DNA from: Firm-04 sp946413695
GTDB lineage: Bacteria > Bacillota > Clostridia > Oscillospirales > Ruminococcaceae
NCBI GenBank assembly: GCA_946413695.1
Contig: CAMKLV010000009.1
Span: 11,174 to 75,173, forward strand
Direction: 5' to 3'
Length of the DNA stretch: 64,000 nt
Shown: positions 39,065 to 47,269 of the stretch, piece by piece
Layout of the letters: the number at the start of each line of letters is the position of its first letter
Position numbering within the stretch: position 1 is the first letter of the stretch
The notes under the pieces: generated by a model
What the model saw: only the letters and a program-made list of their open reading frames with translations
Database searches by the model: none
Told to the model about the DNA's origin: nothing
Position numbers and translations under genes: made by a program

Positions 39065-40979
39065 TACAAAAGGCTACGGCGCACCGCGCAAGCCGGGCGA
39101 AGCATTCAAGTCTCTCAAGCGCATGATCGGGCTGCTGCGGCAGTTTTATCCGAAGCTGCTTGTCATCACGATCATCTGCATTCTGTTCTCCTCGGCGACA
39201 TCATCGGTTCCGGCAGTGTTCCTGCAAAAGGTCATCGCCGATATCCAGACCTATTCCGTCTCCGGCGACTGGGCAGCGGCAAAGGCTGTCATTTACCCGA
39301 AGGTCTATTTCCTGATTGTCCTCTACGTGCTCTCGATCATCTGCATGACGCTCTGGCAGCAGCTTGTCGCGATCATGACGCAGGGCTTCCTGAACAAAAT
39401 GCGCTGCAAGCTCTTTGACAGCATGCAGAATCTCCCGATCCGCTATTTTGACACCCACAAGCACGGCGACATCATGAGCCACTATACGAACGATATCGAC
39501 ACGCTGCGCCAGATGCTCTCGCAGGCGCTCCCGTCGCTGGTACAGGCAGGCTCGGTTGTTGTGATCGTCTTCGGCATCATGCTGTATTACAGCATCTGGC
39601 TGACGCTGATCGTCATTCTCGGCATTGTCGCGATGATGCTGGTCTCGAAGAAGATCGGCGGCGGCTCCGCAAAGTATTTCATCCGCCAGCAGGCAGCAGT
39701 CGGCAAGACCGAGGGCTTTGTGCAGGAGATGATGAACGGTCAGAAGGTTGTGCAGGTATTCTGCCACGAGGAACAGAGCCAGAAGGACTTTGACGAAGTC
39801 AATGACGCGCTCTTTGAGGATATGTACCGCGCACATGCCTATGCAAATGCGCTTGTCCCGATCATCCTGAACATCGGCAATGTGCTGTATGTCATCATCG
39901 CGACGGTCGGCGGCGCACTGATTCTCTCGCACGCACCGAATCTCTCGTTCTCGGGTCTGCCCTTCGGCATTGACATTGTTGTGCCGTTCCTCAACATGAC
40001 CAAGCAGTTCACGGGCAACCTCAATCAGGTGACGCAGCAGATCAACGCGATTGTCATGGCGATTGCGGGTGCAGAGCGCATCTTCGCGCTGATGGACGAA
40101 GCCCCTGAAGCGGATGACGGCTATGTCACGATGGTCAATGTCCACACCGCACCGGACGGCACCGTCACCGAGGCAAACGAGATCACGCACGAGTGGGCAT
40201 GGAAGCATCCGCACACCGCAGACGGCACGATCACCTATACGCCCCTGCGCGGCGAGGTCACGCTGGACAGCGTAGACTTTGCCTATGAGGAGGGCAAGGA
40301 TGTCCTGCACGATATCACGGTCTTTGCAAAGCCCGGACAGAAGGTCGCATTCGTCGGTGCAACGGGCGCCGGCAAAACCACGATCACAAACCTTATCAAC
40401 CGCTTCTATGACATCGCAGACGGCAAAATCCGCTATGACGGCATCAACATCAACAAGATTAAGAAAACCGATCTGCGCCGCTCGCTCGGCATCGTGCTGC
40501 AGGAGACAAACCTCTTTACCGGCACGGTCATGGATAACATCCGCTACGGCAGACTGGATGCAACCGATGAGGAATGCATCGCAGCGGCAAAGCTTGCAGG
40601 CGCCGATGATTTCATCACCCGTCTGCCGGAGGGCTATGATACGCTGCTGAGCGGCAACGGCGCGAACCTCTCGCAGGGACAGCGTCAGCTGATCGCAATT
40701 GCACGAGCAGCCGTCGCCGATCCGCCTGTCATGATCATGGACGAGGCAACCTCCTCGATCGACACGCGAACCGAGGCGATCGTCCAGCGCGGCATGGATG
40801 CACTGATGAAGGGCAGAACGGTCTTTGTCATTGCGCACCGCCTGTCCACGGTCAAGAATTCGGATGTCATCATGGTGCTTGACCACGGCAGAATCATCGA
40901 GCGCGGCAGCCACGAGGCACTGCTCGAAAAGAAGGGCACCTATTATCAGCTTTACACCGGCGCATTCGAGCTGGAATAA
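39054..40979 (+). CDS. ABC exporter half-transporter with canonical ATPase site
   Basis: A 641-residue partner of the preceding protein. After a basic N-terminus come six membrane helices (about 30-330), then an extended insert with a beta-hairpin (DGYVTMVNVHTAPDGTVTEA) before the ABC domain (about 395-635). Walker A is GATGAGKTT, signature NLSQGQRQLI, Walker B VMIMDEATSS with the catalytic Glu, H-loop FVIAHR. Together they form one functional and one degenerate ATP site. GGAGG precedes the ATG at 39054. Confidence 0.93.
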   Translation: MPRNTKGYGAPRKPGEAFKSLKRMIGLLRQFYPKLLVITIICILFSSATSSVPAVFLQKVIADIQTYSVSGDWAAAKAVIYPKVYFLIVLYVLSIICMTLWQQLVAIMTQGFLNKMRCKLFDSMQNLPIRYFDTHKHGDIMSHYTNDIDTLRQMLSQALPSLVQAGSVVVIVFGIMLYYSIWLTLIVILGIVAMMLVSKKIGGGSAKYFIRQQAAVGKTEGFVQEMMNGQKVVQVFCHEEQSQKDFDEVNDALFEDMYRAHAYANALVPIILNIGNVLYVIIATVGGALILSHAPNLSFSGLPFGIDIVVPFLNMTKQFTGNLNQVTQQINAIVMAIAGAERIFALMDEAPEADDGYVTMVNVHTAPDGTVTEANEITHEWAWKHPHTADGTITYTPLRGEVTLDSVDFAYEEGKDVLHDITVFAKPGQKVAFVGATGAGKTTITNLINRFYDIADGKIRYDGININKIKKTDLRRSLGIVLQETNLFTGTVMDNIRYGRLDATDEECIAAAKLAGADDFITRLPEGYDTLLSGNGANLSQGQRQLIAIARAAVADPPVMIMDEATSSIDTRTEAIVQRGMDALMKGRTVFVIAHRLSTVKNSDVIMVLDHGRIIERGSHEALLEKKGTYYQLYTGAFELE

Positions 40980-41000
40980 CAAAACGGAAGGACATGTATC

Positions 41001-41528
41001 ATGCTTGAAAAACTGCTGCAGTTTGTGCTGAAGCTGCTCCCGAAGCCGCTGAAAAAAATCTGGGATAAAAACGAGAGCCTCTGGCGCTATTGCTATTACG
41101 GCGCATGGACGACCGTAGTTTCCATGATCACGCGATTCGTCGGCATGCTGATCTTTGAACGCATGGGTATGCCGGTTGAACAGAGTGCGCTGGCAAGCGG
41201 TCTCAATACAACCGTTTCCCAGATCATCACCATAACCTTTGCATTCTATGTCAACAAGAAATATGTTTTCTACAGTGAGGCAAAGGAAAAGAGCGATCTG
41301 ATGCACGAGATTCTCACGTTCTACGGCGCACGCGGTGCATCCTTTTTCATGGATCTCGGTCTGAACGAGCTGCCTGTGCTGTTCGGCTGGGGCAAAAAGG
41401 GCGCAATCATTATGTTCCTGCTCTCGCAGATCATCATTCTTGCCGCCAATTACTTGTTCAGCAAGGTTGTCGTATTCCGCAAGAAAGGCAACGCCTCGGA
41501 GAATAAGGTGTCTCCGACGGATTTGTAA
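41001..41528 (+). CDS. GtrA-like membrane protein
   Basis: A 175-residue membrane protein with four hydrophobic segments and the GtrA pattern: WRYCYYGAWTTVVSMITRFVG, FAFYVNKKYVFYSE and NYLFSKVVVFRKK. GtrA proteins are linked to transport of lipid-linked sugars. The last ten codons (ENKVSPTDL region) are supplied by the repeat that begins at 41507, so the C-terminus differs from the usual end after FRKK. It follows the ABC genes by 21 bases and may share their transcript. Confidence 0.85.
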   Translation: MLEKLLQFVLKLLPKPLKKIWDKNESLWRYCYYGAWTTVVSMITRFVGMLIFERMGMPVEQSALASGLNTTVSQIITITFAFYVNKKYVFYSEAKEKSDLMHEILTFYGARGASFFMDLGLNELPVLFGWGKKGAIIMFLLSQIIILAANYLFSKVVVFRKKGNASENKVSPTDL

Positions 41529-41735
41529 TGGGGCGCTGCCCCATACCCCGCCAAAGGGACATTGTCCCTTTGGAATCCCATTTTTATGCTTCGTATAGAA
41601 GAAAGCCGCTCCAATCAACGCCAATTGGAGCGGCTTTCTTATATCCACACATAAACATGGGATTCTTAAGGGCTAGTAGCCCTTAAGCAGGGGCTTGGGG
41701 ACGGAGTCCCCATTACAAATCCGTCGGAGACACCA
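41507..41735. repeat. Hairpin repeat family A, two-armed copy with 27-bp inverted termini
   Basis: A 229-base element with perfect 27-bp inverted repeats (41507-41533 and 41709-41735; outer end GGTGTCTCCGACGG). Each arm continues with a hairpin (GGGGCGCTGCCCC left, GGGGACTCCGTCCCC right), a C-rich spacer (ATACCCCGCC or AAGCCCCTGC), a second hairpin (AAAGGGACATTGTCCCTTT left, TTAAGGGCTACTAGCCCTTAA right) and GAATCCCA. Stems differ but pairing is kept. The centre holds a strong terminator hairpin (41598-41640). The left end overlaps the GtrA gene. Confidence 0.85.
41598..41640. terminator. Bidirectional terminator hairpin in the centre of the repeat
   Basis: AAGAAAGCCGCTCCAAT pairs perfectly with ATTGGAGCGGCTTTCTT around loop CAACGCCA. 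It would end the GtrA transcript. A near copy with a compensating base pair is at 63696-63729. Confidence 0.85.
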
Positions 41736-41737
41736 CT

Positions 41738-41774
41738 AAAAAAAAGCACCCGACTGCAATCAATCAGTCGGGCT
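41738..41774 (-). terminator. Terminator of the two-component/peptide transcript
   Basis: On the minus strand CCCGACTG and CAGTCGGG form an 8-bp stem followed by TGCTTTTTTTT. It lies 200 bases after the small peptide ORF. Confidence 0.88.
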
Positions 41775-41973
41775 TGGGTGAAAGAGAATGGAACGAGAAA
41801 ATTATAATAACAAACCGGTGAACGGTCTGATATCATACAGTCTAATGGTAGAACGCAGTAGTGTGTCTGGTAGAAAATCGAAATCATTGCCGCGTGCAAG
41901 TACGGGCACCGCGGTTTCTATCTATTCGGGAATCCTTGTTTCTGATTACGTAGGAATGTTCAGCGCTTGCGGC
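41775..41973. other. Gene-free stretch after the peptide ORF
   Basis: No convincing gene in either strand. It includes a CCGCGTGC/GCACCGCGG hairpin near 41890-41914. Open frames here lack ribosome binding sites. Confidence 0.5.
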
Positions 41974-42033
41974 TCAGGGCAGCCAGGGAAGCAGCCACTT
42001 CAGCCAATCCATGTCGTAATTAAAAAAGACCAT
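41974..42033 (-). CDS. 19-residue hydrophobic Trp-rich peptide ORF (candidate signal peptide)
   Basis: ATG at 42033 follows GGAGGGAAAGGC, an excellent RBS with 7 bases spacing from GGAGG. The frame encodes MVFFNYDMDWLKWLLPWLP and stops with TGA. It lies 117 bases after the stop of the AgrC-like histidine kinase, on the same strand, before a strong terminator. Composition (three Trp, four Leu, two Pro, one Lys) suggests an amphipathic membrane-active or signalling peptide. It lacks a Cys or Ser typical of AgrD thiolactones, and no AgrB gene is nearby. Real translation is inferred from the RBS and context. Confidence 0.55.
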   Translation of the reverse strand: MVFFNYDMDWLKWLLPWLP

Positions 42034-42150
42034 GCCTTTCCCTCCATGTTTTGATGATTTCAATTGAATGTCGCGGAGCATTTTTCTCTCAGCTCCGTTA
42101 TCCATTATAGCACATCTCATCCGGAATTGCAACCAAAAACCGTTGAACGG

Positions 42151-43455
42151 TCAGTTTTTGGCGGTAAACGGCGCAAGCGCATTCATAAAATAGATATTCA
42201 GCGTGAAAATCCCGTCCGCAAAATCGGTATCATACTGAAGCTGATTCTGCTTCAGACAAGCGATCATATTGGACATGCCGTAGCCGTGTCCCTTCTCATC
42301 CTTGGTCGAAATGTAGCGGTTATGGCGGACCTGCGGTGCAGAGAGCGCCGAATTGGAAACGGATAAGAGCAGATGCGTTTCAAGCGTCCGCACATTCATT
42401 TCTACGGTTTTCTCCTCGGTCTGCACGGCGGCTTCAAAGGCATTGCTCAGCGCGTTGAAGAAGATCGTGCAGAAATCGACATCCGAAAGCATGCTCTGCT
42501 CCGGATAGGAACCGTTAAACCTGACCTTGACATCGGGATACTTGTGCATCTGCTCGCCGATGATCGCATCCAGCAGCTTATTGCCGCTTTTGACGCTGTT
42601 CCCGACGGAATGCACCATGACATCCATCGAATCCATATAGGATTTAAGCTCCTCGAGATTGCCCTCATCGAGCAGCACGCGCATGCAGTAGATATGGTTG
42701 CGGATATCGTGCCGGAAACTGCGCAGCTCCTCGGATTTTTCCATCAGCCGCGTATAGTGCTGCTTCTGGAGTTCCATCTGCTTCTGCATCATCCGGCTCT
42801 CCTGCGTCAGCAGCAGATTATCGGAATCGCTCCGCAGCACCCAGACGCAGAGCGCAAGGCTCAGCAGGTTTGCAGCGAGCAGGCTGATCAGCAAAATTGT
42901 CCGGATATTGCCGGGCAGCGTGCCTGCAATCGAAAACGCAACCGTCTCCATTGCACCGACCGCGATGAGAAACAGAATAATCGGCACAATCAGCTTTCCT
43001 CTGATCTGCAGATGCCGCCTTCTGCTTGCCGCAATGCGGACAATCATAATCAGCAGCAGCCACAACGGAATCGCAAGCATATTGCTGATCAGCTTCATGG
43101 CAGAATTATCGGGCATCTCGCTCGTTTCGGTGTTGAACAGGAACAGCACCGGCAGCGCCGCAGTCATATCGAGAATCGAAATGACCGGATAGGCAAGCAG
43201 CGAGACCGTCCGCGAAAATCTGGATTCCGCAATGATGAAGCAGGAGAGCGTCACGATAATCCAGAGGAACAGGCTGGATTTGCTCGGAAGCGCAAGCGCC
43301 AGCAGCACATAGATGATATCGCCTGCCGCCAATGTCGGTATCATAACCCGAAGCGGGCGCGTATGCTGCCGGAACAGCGGAAAGCAGAACAGATACATCT
43401 TGACAATTTCAATGCAGAATGCGATCAGGTGAAATATGACCGGATTCATCTCCAT
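42151..43455 (-). CDS. GHKL sensor histidine kinase, AgrC-like
   Basis: A 434-residue membrane kinase. Residues about 1-205 contain six or seven hydrophobic segments; a coiled coil follows (MQKQMELQKQHYTRLMEKSEEL). The phospho-acceptor His is in SFRHDIRNHIYCM. The GHKL ATPase domain has FFNALSNAFEAA (N box) and GHGYGMSNM (G box). AgrC-type kinases sense extracellular peptides. It lies 6 bases after the LytTR regulator gene and upstream of a small peptide ORF, which may encode its ligand. Confidence 0.9.
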   Translation of the reverse strand: MEMNPVIFHLIAFCIEIVKMYLFCFPLFRQHTRPLRVMIPTLAAGDIIYVLLALALPSKSSLFLWIIVTLSCFIIAESRFSRTVSLLAYPVISILDMTAALPVLFLFNTETSEMPDNSAMKLISNMLAIPLWLLLIMIVRIAASRRRHLQIRGKLIVPIILFLIAVGAMETVAFSIAGTLPGNIRTILLISLLAANLLSLALCVWVLRSDSDNLLLTQESRMMQKQMELQKQHYTRLMEKSEELRSFRHDIRNHIYCMRVLLDEGNLEELKSYMDSMDVMVHSVGNSVKSGNKLLDAIIGEQMHKYPDVKVRFNGSYPEQSMLSDVDFCTIFFNALSNAFEAAVQTEEKTVEMNVRTLETHLLLSVSNSALSAPQVRHNRYISTKDEKGHGYGMSNMIACLKQNQLQYDTDFADGIFTLNIYFMNALAPFTAKN

Positions 43456-43461
43456 TGCAGC

Positions 43462-44154
43462 TCACCTCGCATTTTCTTTCATATACGCAAGGAACGCCTC
43501 CTTGAGTGCCGTGCGGCTTCTGCGCGAAACCGGCACCTCGAGGTTCTGCCCGCGCATCTTGATAGAATTGAGCTCAATGCTCTGGATATGCCGCAGCGAG
43601 ATCACGTAGGAACGGTGAACCTGATAGAAGCAGTGCTCGCTGACCTCCTCGAGCCAGGAGCGCAGCGACCGCGCGGATGTATAAACGCCGTCCGCGGTGT
43701 AAATATAAGTACCGTCGCCGTAAGCCTCAAAGCAGATGACATCGTCGAGCAGGATCGTGCAGGTGACATGGTCATGCCGCACGGAGATCATCACGCGCTC
43801 GGAGAACTCCTGCTTTGCCGCGATAAACGCCTCATGGAACTCCTCCGGATTCACCGGCTTGCAGATATAGCGGAATGCGCGCACCTTAAAGGCATCGGGC
43901 ATATGCTCTCTGGAAGCGGTCAGGAAGATGATGAGGGTATCACGGCGTCTTCTGCTGAGTGCCGCAGCGGTCTCCATGCCGTCGAGCTCGGGCATATCAA
44001 TATCGAGAAAGACCAGATCGAAAGAAAACCCGCTGTCGAGCAATTCTTTTCCGTTGTGGAACTCGAGCACATCCTCGCCCGGAGAGAGCACACGGATGCG
44101 GCGGATCACTTCCCTGCAGATCAGCGGTTCATCATCACATACAGCTATTTTCAT
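43462..44154 (-). CDS. LytTR-family response regulator, AgrA-like
   Basis: A 230-residue regulator. The receiver domain (1-120) has CDDEP, the phospho-acceptor Asp in VFLDIDMPELDG, Thr/Ser in FLTAS and Lys in ICKPVNP. The LytTR DNA-binding domain (about 130-228) has DDVICFEAYGDGTYIYT, CFYQVHRSYVISLRHIQSIE and VPVSRR. The start is set at 44154 by GGGGAGG 5 bases upstream. It heads the operon with its kinase and probably controls peptide-responsive genes. Confidence 0.92.
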   Translation of the reverse strand: MKIAVCDDEPLICREVIRRIRVLSPGEDVLEFHNGKELLDSGFSFDLVFLDIDMPELDGMETAAALSRRRRDTLIIFLTASREHMPDAFKVRAFRYICKPVNPEEFHEAFIAAKQEFSERVMISVRHDHVTCTILLDDVICFEAYGDGTYIYTADGVYTSARSLRSWLEEVSEHCFYQVHRSYVISLRHIQSIELNSIKMRGQNLEVPVSRRSRTALKEAFLAYMKENAR

Positions 44155-44237
44155 TTGAACCTCCCCTAAGAAAACATCCCCCATGAAATTATCTTATTTG
44201 TATATTATTTGTCATTCATTACAAGCCGTACATGTTC

Positions 44238-44266
44238 ATTATAGCATATTATGCGCAAAAATGCAA
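44238..44266 (-). promoter_or_regulatory. Promoter of the two-component operon
   Basis: On the minus strand TTGCAT (44261-44266) and TATAAT (44238-44243), spacer 17. The start codon is about 84 bases downstream. Confidence 0.75.
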
Positions 44267-44322
44267 GCAGCCCGCAATATTTTTCTGTTTCATGCATATC
44301 CGCCGCAAATCAACGCATACTA

Positions 44323-44352
44323 GCCCTGAAAGCCGATCGGGTGACGAGGCTT
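44323..44352 (+). other. Possible H-type pseudoknot in leader of the M23 peptidase gene
   Basis: GCCC (44323-44326) can pair with GGGT (44339-44342) and AAGCC (44330-44334) with GGCTT (44348-44352), an interleaved arrangement. It lies 27 bases before the start codon. I recognise no known riboswitch class; it may be chance. Confidence 0.25.
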
Positions 44353-44378
44353 GAACCATTGAAAGAAAGGCGATATCT

Positions 44379-45173
44379 ATGAAACAGAACACACATGCCG
44401 GCATGTCCGGCAAAGGCTTTTACGCAGCACTGACACTCAGCGCGGCAATGGTCGGTGCAGCCTGCTGGTATGCCTATTCGGAAGCGGGAAAGCTGACGCC
44501 GCCCGCTGCACCGGAGCATCAGTATTCCGCGCCGCAGACAACACAGACAACCGCACCCCCGCGGACAACCGCCCCCGCGACAAAATACACCGCACCGCCG
44601 CGCACGGAGACCGTCACCGTGCCGCAGACCGAGCCCCCAGCCGCCGAAGCCGCCGCGATCCTGAACCGCAGCGTCCCCGAGGCAGCAGAGACCGAGCCCC
44701 CTGCCCCCGCCGAGACAACCGCGCCCGTCGAGACGCCGGTTCCGCCGGTCGAGGGTGAGATTCTCGCGCGGTTCAGTCAGGGGGAGCTGGTCAAATCCCC
44801 GACAACGGGCATCTGGTCCACGCACAACGGCACGGATTTTGCCGCCGCCGCGGGCACTGAGGTCCGCTGCACCGAGGACGGCACCGTCACCGGCATTGAG
44901 CGGGATGCGCTGCTCGGCATCACGGTGACCGTCCTGCATGAAAACGGCACAGTCACGCGCTATTGCGGCCTCAACGAGGGACTGACCGTGCAGGCAGGCG
45001 ATGTCATCGGGCGCGGCACAGTGCTCGGCGCCGTCGGGGATACAAACGAATCCGAGAACGGCATGGCATCACATCTGCATTTTGAGGTGCTGCAGAATGA
45101 CAAATATCTCGATCCGGAAAGCTATCTCCTCAGCACCGGCAGCGCGCCGGAGCCGAAGGATGAATCAGAGTGA
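44379..45173 (+). CDS. Membrane-anchored M23 peptidase, SpoIIQ-like
   Basis: A 264-residue protein with an N-terminal membrane helix (about 13-33, FYAALTLSAAMVGAACWYAY), a long Pro/Thr-rich extracytoplasmic linker (about 38-125) and a C-terminal LytM/M23 domain (about 130-250). Zinc-binding motifs are intact: H-x3-D in STHNGTDFAAAAG and H-x-H in SHLHFEVLQN. It would cleave peptide cross-links in peptidoglycan or act as a SpoIIQ-type anchor during sporulation. AAAGG precedes the ATG. Monocistronic, ending in a shared terminator. Confidence 0.88.
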   Translation: MKQNTHAGMSGKGFYAALTLSAAMVGAACWYAYSEAGKLTPPAAPEHQYSAPQTTQTTAPPRTTAPATKYTAPPRTETVTVPQTEPPAAEAAAILNRSVPEAAETEPPAPAETTAPVETPVPPVEGEILARFSQGELVKSPTTGIWSTHNGTDFAAAAGTEVRCTEDGTVTGIERDALLGITVTVLHENGTVTRYCGLNEGLTVQAGDVIGRGTVLGAVGDTNESENGMASHLHFEVLQNDKYLDPESYLLSTGSAPEPKDESE

Positions 45174-45186
45174 ATGAATAAAAGAG

Positions 45187-45223
45187 AGCCGCTCAATTCT
45201 GCGTCCTGCAAAATTGAGCGGCT
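45187..45223. terminator. Bidirectional terminator between peptidase and lipoprotein
   Basis: AGCCGCTCAATT pairs with AATTGAGCGGCT (12 bp) between two convergent genes. Confidence 0.85.
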
Positions 45224-45239
45224 GATCTTTCACCTGATC

Positions 45240-45869
45240 TTACTCGCCGGTGGTCTTGTGGTGCTCGTACTTTGTCTCCTCGAGACCGAAGATGACCTTA
45301 TCCGTATTGTAATACTTATACGGCGTGTAGACAAGCTTCATTTCCTTCCACGAAGTCGGCGCAAAGATATAGACATAGCCGTCGAGGGTTGTGCCTGCCT
45401 CAATCGCCTGATTGAAGTTCTCGAGCGGGCTCTTGATTGCGGTGTAATATTTTCTCGCCGCAACAGCAGCCTGCACATCGCGGACAGGCTCCGGACTTTC
45501 TTCGCCGTCGATGATCGTATAGAAGTGCGTCAGCGTGGAGCAGTCGATCTTCTTGTCGGATTTGTTCGTGATGGTGATTTCAGCGAGCAGAACGCGATAC
45601 TCCATCTTGTTGACATCGTCGAGCTCAATCACTCTGTTGAGCGTGACATCGACCTTGTCGGTGTAGTTGACGGTCTCGCCGATCACTGCATTCAGCTCCT
45701 CACCGGGCGTGTTCTCATCGACACGGCTCTCCGGAACCTCAGGCGTATAAATCTCGCGCTCACTGGTTTCGGTGCTGGATTTATCAGCGCAGCCGGTGCA
45801 GAGCATCGAGCTTGTGCAAAGTGCAGCCGCAAGCAGAATCAGCGCGGCAGAACGAAGCTTTTTGGTCAT
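45240..45869 (-). CDS. Lipoprotein of unknown function (DUF5067/DUF4352-like)
   Basis: A 209-residue secreted lipoprotein. The signal peptide ends in a lipobox, MLCTGCADKSS, with the lipidated Cys near residue 26. The mature part is an Ig-like beta domain (VNYTDKVDVTLNRVIELD, RVLLAEITITNKSDKKIDCS, TLDGYVYIFAPTSWKEMKLVY), the pattern of DUF4352/5067-like extracytoplasmic domains. It may bind a ligand or partner at the cell surface. Monocistronic, with a possible TATAAT-type -10 near 45937. Confidence 0.8.
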   Translation of the reverse strand: MTKKLRSAALILLAAALCTSSMLCTGCADKSSTETSEREIYTPEVPESRVDENTPGEELNAVIGETVNYTDKVDVTLNRVIELDDVNKMEYRVLLAEITITNKSDKKIDCSTLTHFYTIIDGEESPEPVRDVQAAVAARKYYTAIKSPLENFNQAIEAGTTLDGYVYIFAPTSWKEMKLVYTPYKYYNTDKVIFGLEETKYEHHKTTGE

Positions 45870-45983
45870 TTTTCGGATCCTCCCAGAATAGCATTTGTAA
45901 TTCGAGCATCACATGCTGATGCATTCCGCTATATTATAACACAGTTCTCCGAAAAAAGCAAGCCCAAAGCGGTAACAGTTTTG

Positions 45984-46904
45984 TCATTCTGCATTACAAA
46001 ACGGATCAAAATAGAAGGTATCCTCGGTGCGGATGCCGTTCCGGTCGCCGGTGATGCGGATGCGGCTGACTCTTGCGCGCAGATCGCCGACCGCGCAGAG
46101 GTCCTCGAGATCCTCGCCGCAGTATCCTGCATACGAGACCGTGCGGCTGTTCATGCGGCGGTTGCTGAGGGCAATGCGCCAGCGGAGCGCGTCATCCGGA
46201 TCATAGGCATACTGCATATCGAGCTGAATCTGCCTTGTCCGGACGATATTGCGCCGGATCGCCTCGGGGTTTGACATGGTAAAGCTGCCGTATTCCCCTG
46301 CCGCGTTCGCCATGTCAATCCGGCTGACCATCTCCGCGGTATCGCCGCCGGTGCTGTCGGAGAGCAGCTTATCCGCGGGCAGCAAAACGGCATCGGTGCC
46401 CGTCTGCGGCATCATGCACAGCAGATTCGGCACACGGATATAGGGAAAGCCGTAGCACAGCTTATAGTTATACGCCATGATCGAATCCCACATTGCAGCA
46501 TTCGGGCGGACATAGATATAGCTGATCTGCGGCATCGTGTTGTCATAGGTGATCTTCGGGAGCGCATAGGTCTCCATCAGCGAGCGGAGCGTAACGGCGG
46601 TGTGCAGTCCGGGCACAAGCTGATTTTTCAGCAAAGCCGCGGTATAGCTGCGGCTGTTGAATTTCAGGACATACCGTCCCGAGGTCTTCACACATTCCGC
46701 ATGTTCGATGCAGCCGTCATGGAGCAGCCTGCCGCCGAGCGTAAAGACTGCTTCCGCAGGGACATCCAGCAGTTCATCGCTCAGGAACTGCGCATGGAGC
46801 TGCGCAAATGCCTGATAGCGGTCGCGCAGGAGCGTAAACCGCAGGCAGCGCGTGACAATAACGCTCCGCCCGTCCGGATAGAGCAGTGTGCAGCTGACAT
46901 TCAC
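45984..46904 (-). CDS. Baseplate hub-like protein of compact capsid operon
   Basis: A 306-residue protein, last gene of the head operon. The N-terminal part (VIVTRCLRFTLLRDRYQAFAQL, then AVFTLGGRLLHDGCIEHAE and GRYVLKFNSRSYTAALLKNQL) resembles XkdQ/gpD-type hub proteins of phage baseplates that cap the tail tube. There is no wall-hydrolase domain. The frame is intact and overlaps the previous gene by 4 bases (ATGA). The assignment is by resemblance and position. Confidence 0.6.
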   Translation of the reverse strand: MNVSCTLLYPDGRSVIVTRCLRFTLLRDRYQAFAQLHAQFLSDELLDVPAEAVFTLGGRLLHDGCIEHAECVKTSGRYVLKFNSRSYTAALLKNQLVPGLHTAVTLRSLMETYALPKITYDNTMPQISYIYVRPNAAMWDSIMAYNYKLCYGFPYIRVPNLLCMMPQTGTDAVLLPADKLLSDSTGGDTAEMVSRIDMANAAGEYGSFTMSNPEAIRRNIVRTRQIQLDMQYAYDPDDALRWRIALSNRRMNSRTVSYAGYCGEDLEDLCAVGDLRARVSRIRITGDRNGIRTEDTFYFDPFCNAE

Positions 46905-47269
46905 AGTTCGATCCCCCCGATCAGATGCAGTGTGACGTCCGCGGTTCTGCCGTGATCCTTACCGGTGCATTCCGCAGCCGTGATCTGCAGCCCCGTAAAG
47001 CTGATGCCGTCAAACTCGGTATCATAGCGCCGGTGCGTGCGCAGGGCATTCTGCAGCGCCGCAAGATAGGTGCCGCCCTCTGTCTGCAAAACGGTACCGG
47101 TCAGCCTGAGCGTACAGGGCAGCGCGGGCAGCAGCCGGATCTCGGTGCTGCCGTCACAGAGCGTATCGCGCAGCACGGTGACCTCGGTTTTGAGCGTATA
47201 ATCCGAGATCTCAATCGTCAGCGCACCGAGCTGCAGCGTGACGGGTTTTCTGCCGGTGTCAATTGTCAT
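46901..47269 (-). CDS. Possible minimal tail tube/adaptor protein
   Basis: A 122-residue beta-rich protein (VTLQLGALTIEISDYTLKTE, LPCTLRLTGTVLQTEGGTY, DVTLHLIGGIEL). Alternating hydrophobic strands fit a tube or adaptor barrel. It lies between the terminator-like and hub-like genes. The ATG at 47269 overlaps the previous stop region. I recognise no family, so function is a guess from gene order. Confidence 0.5.
   Translation of the reverse strand: MTIDTGRKPVTLQLGALTIEISDYTLKTEVTVLRDTLCDGSTEIRLLPALPCTLRLTGTVLQTEGGTYLAALQNALRTHRRYDTEFDGISFTGLQITAAECTGKDHGRTADVTLHLIGGIEL

Noticed and set aside
39201..41648. 815-codon open frame on the minus strand across the ABC and GtrA genes
   Set aside because: It is antisense to well-supported ABC transporter genes, is rich in His, Asp, Arg and Cys as expected of a shadow frame, and has no RBS.
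41666..41899. 77-codon minus-strand ORF after the 19-residue peptide
   Set aside because: No RBS before its start codon and it runs through the terminator and repeat.
41830..41925. tRNA-like sequence (TAATGGTAGAAC followed by a GC-rich hairpin)
   Set aside because: No acceptor stem, no T arm and no cloverleaf could be drawn.
41788..42054. 88-codon plus-strand ORF in the intergenic region
   Set aside because: No RBS, overlaps a terminator and the better supported peptide ORF on the other strand.
42373..44169. 598-codon plus-strand frame across the two-component genes
   Set aside because: Shadow of the histidine kinase and response regulator; low-complexity His/Arg/Gln composition and no RBS.
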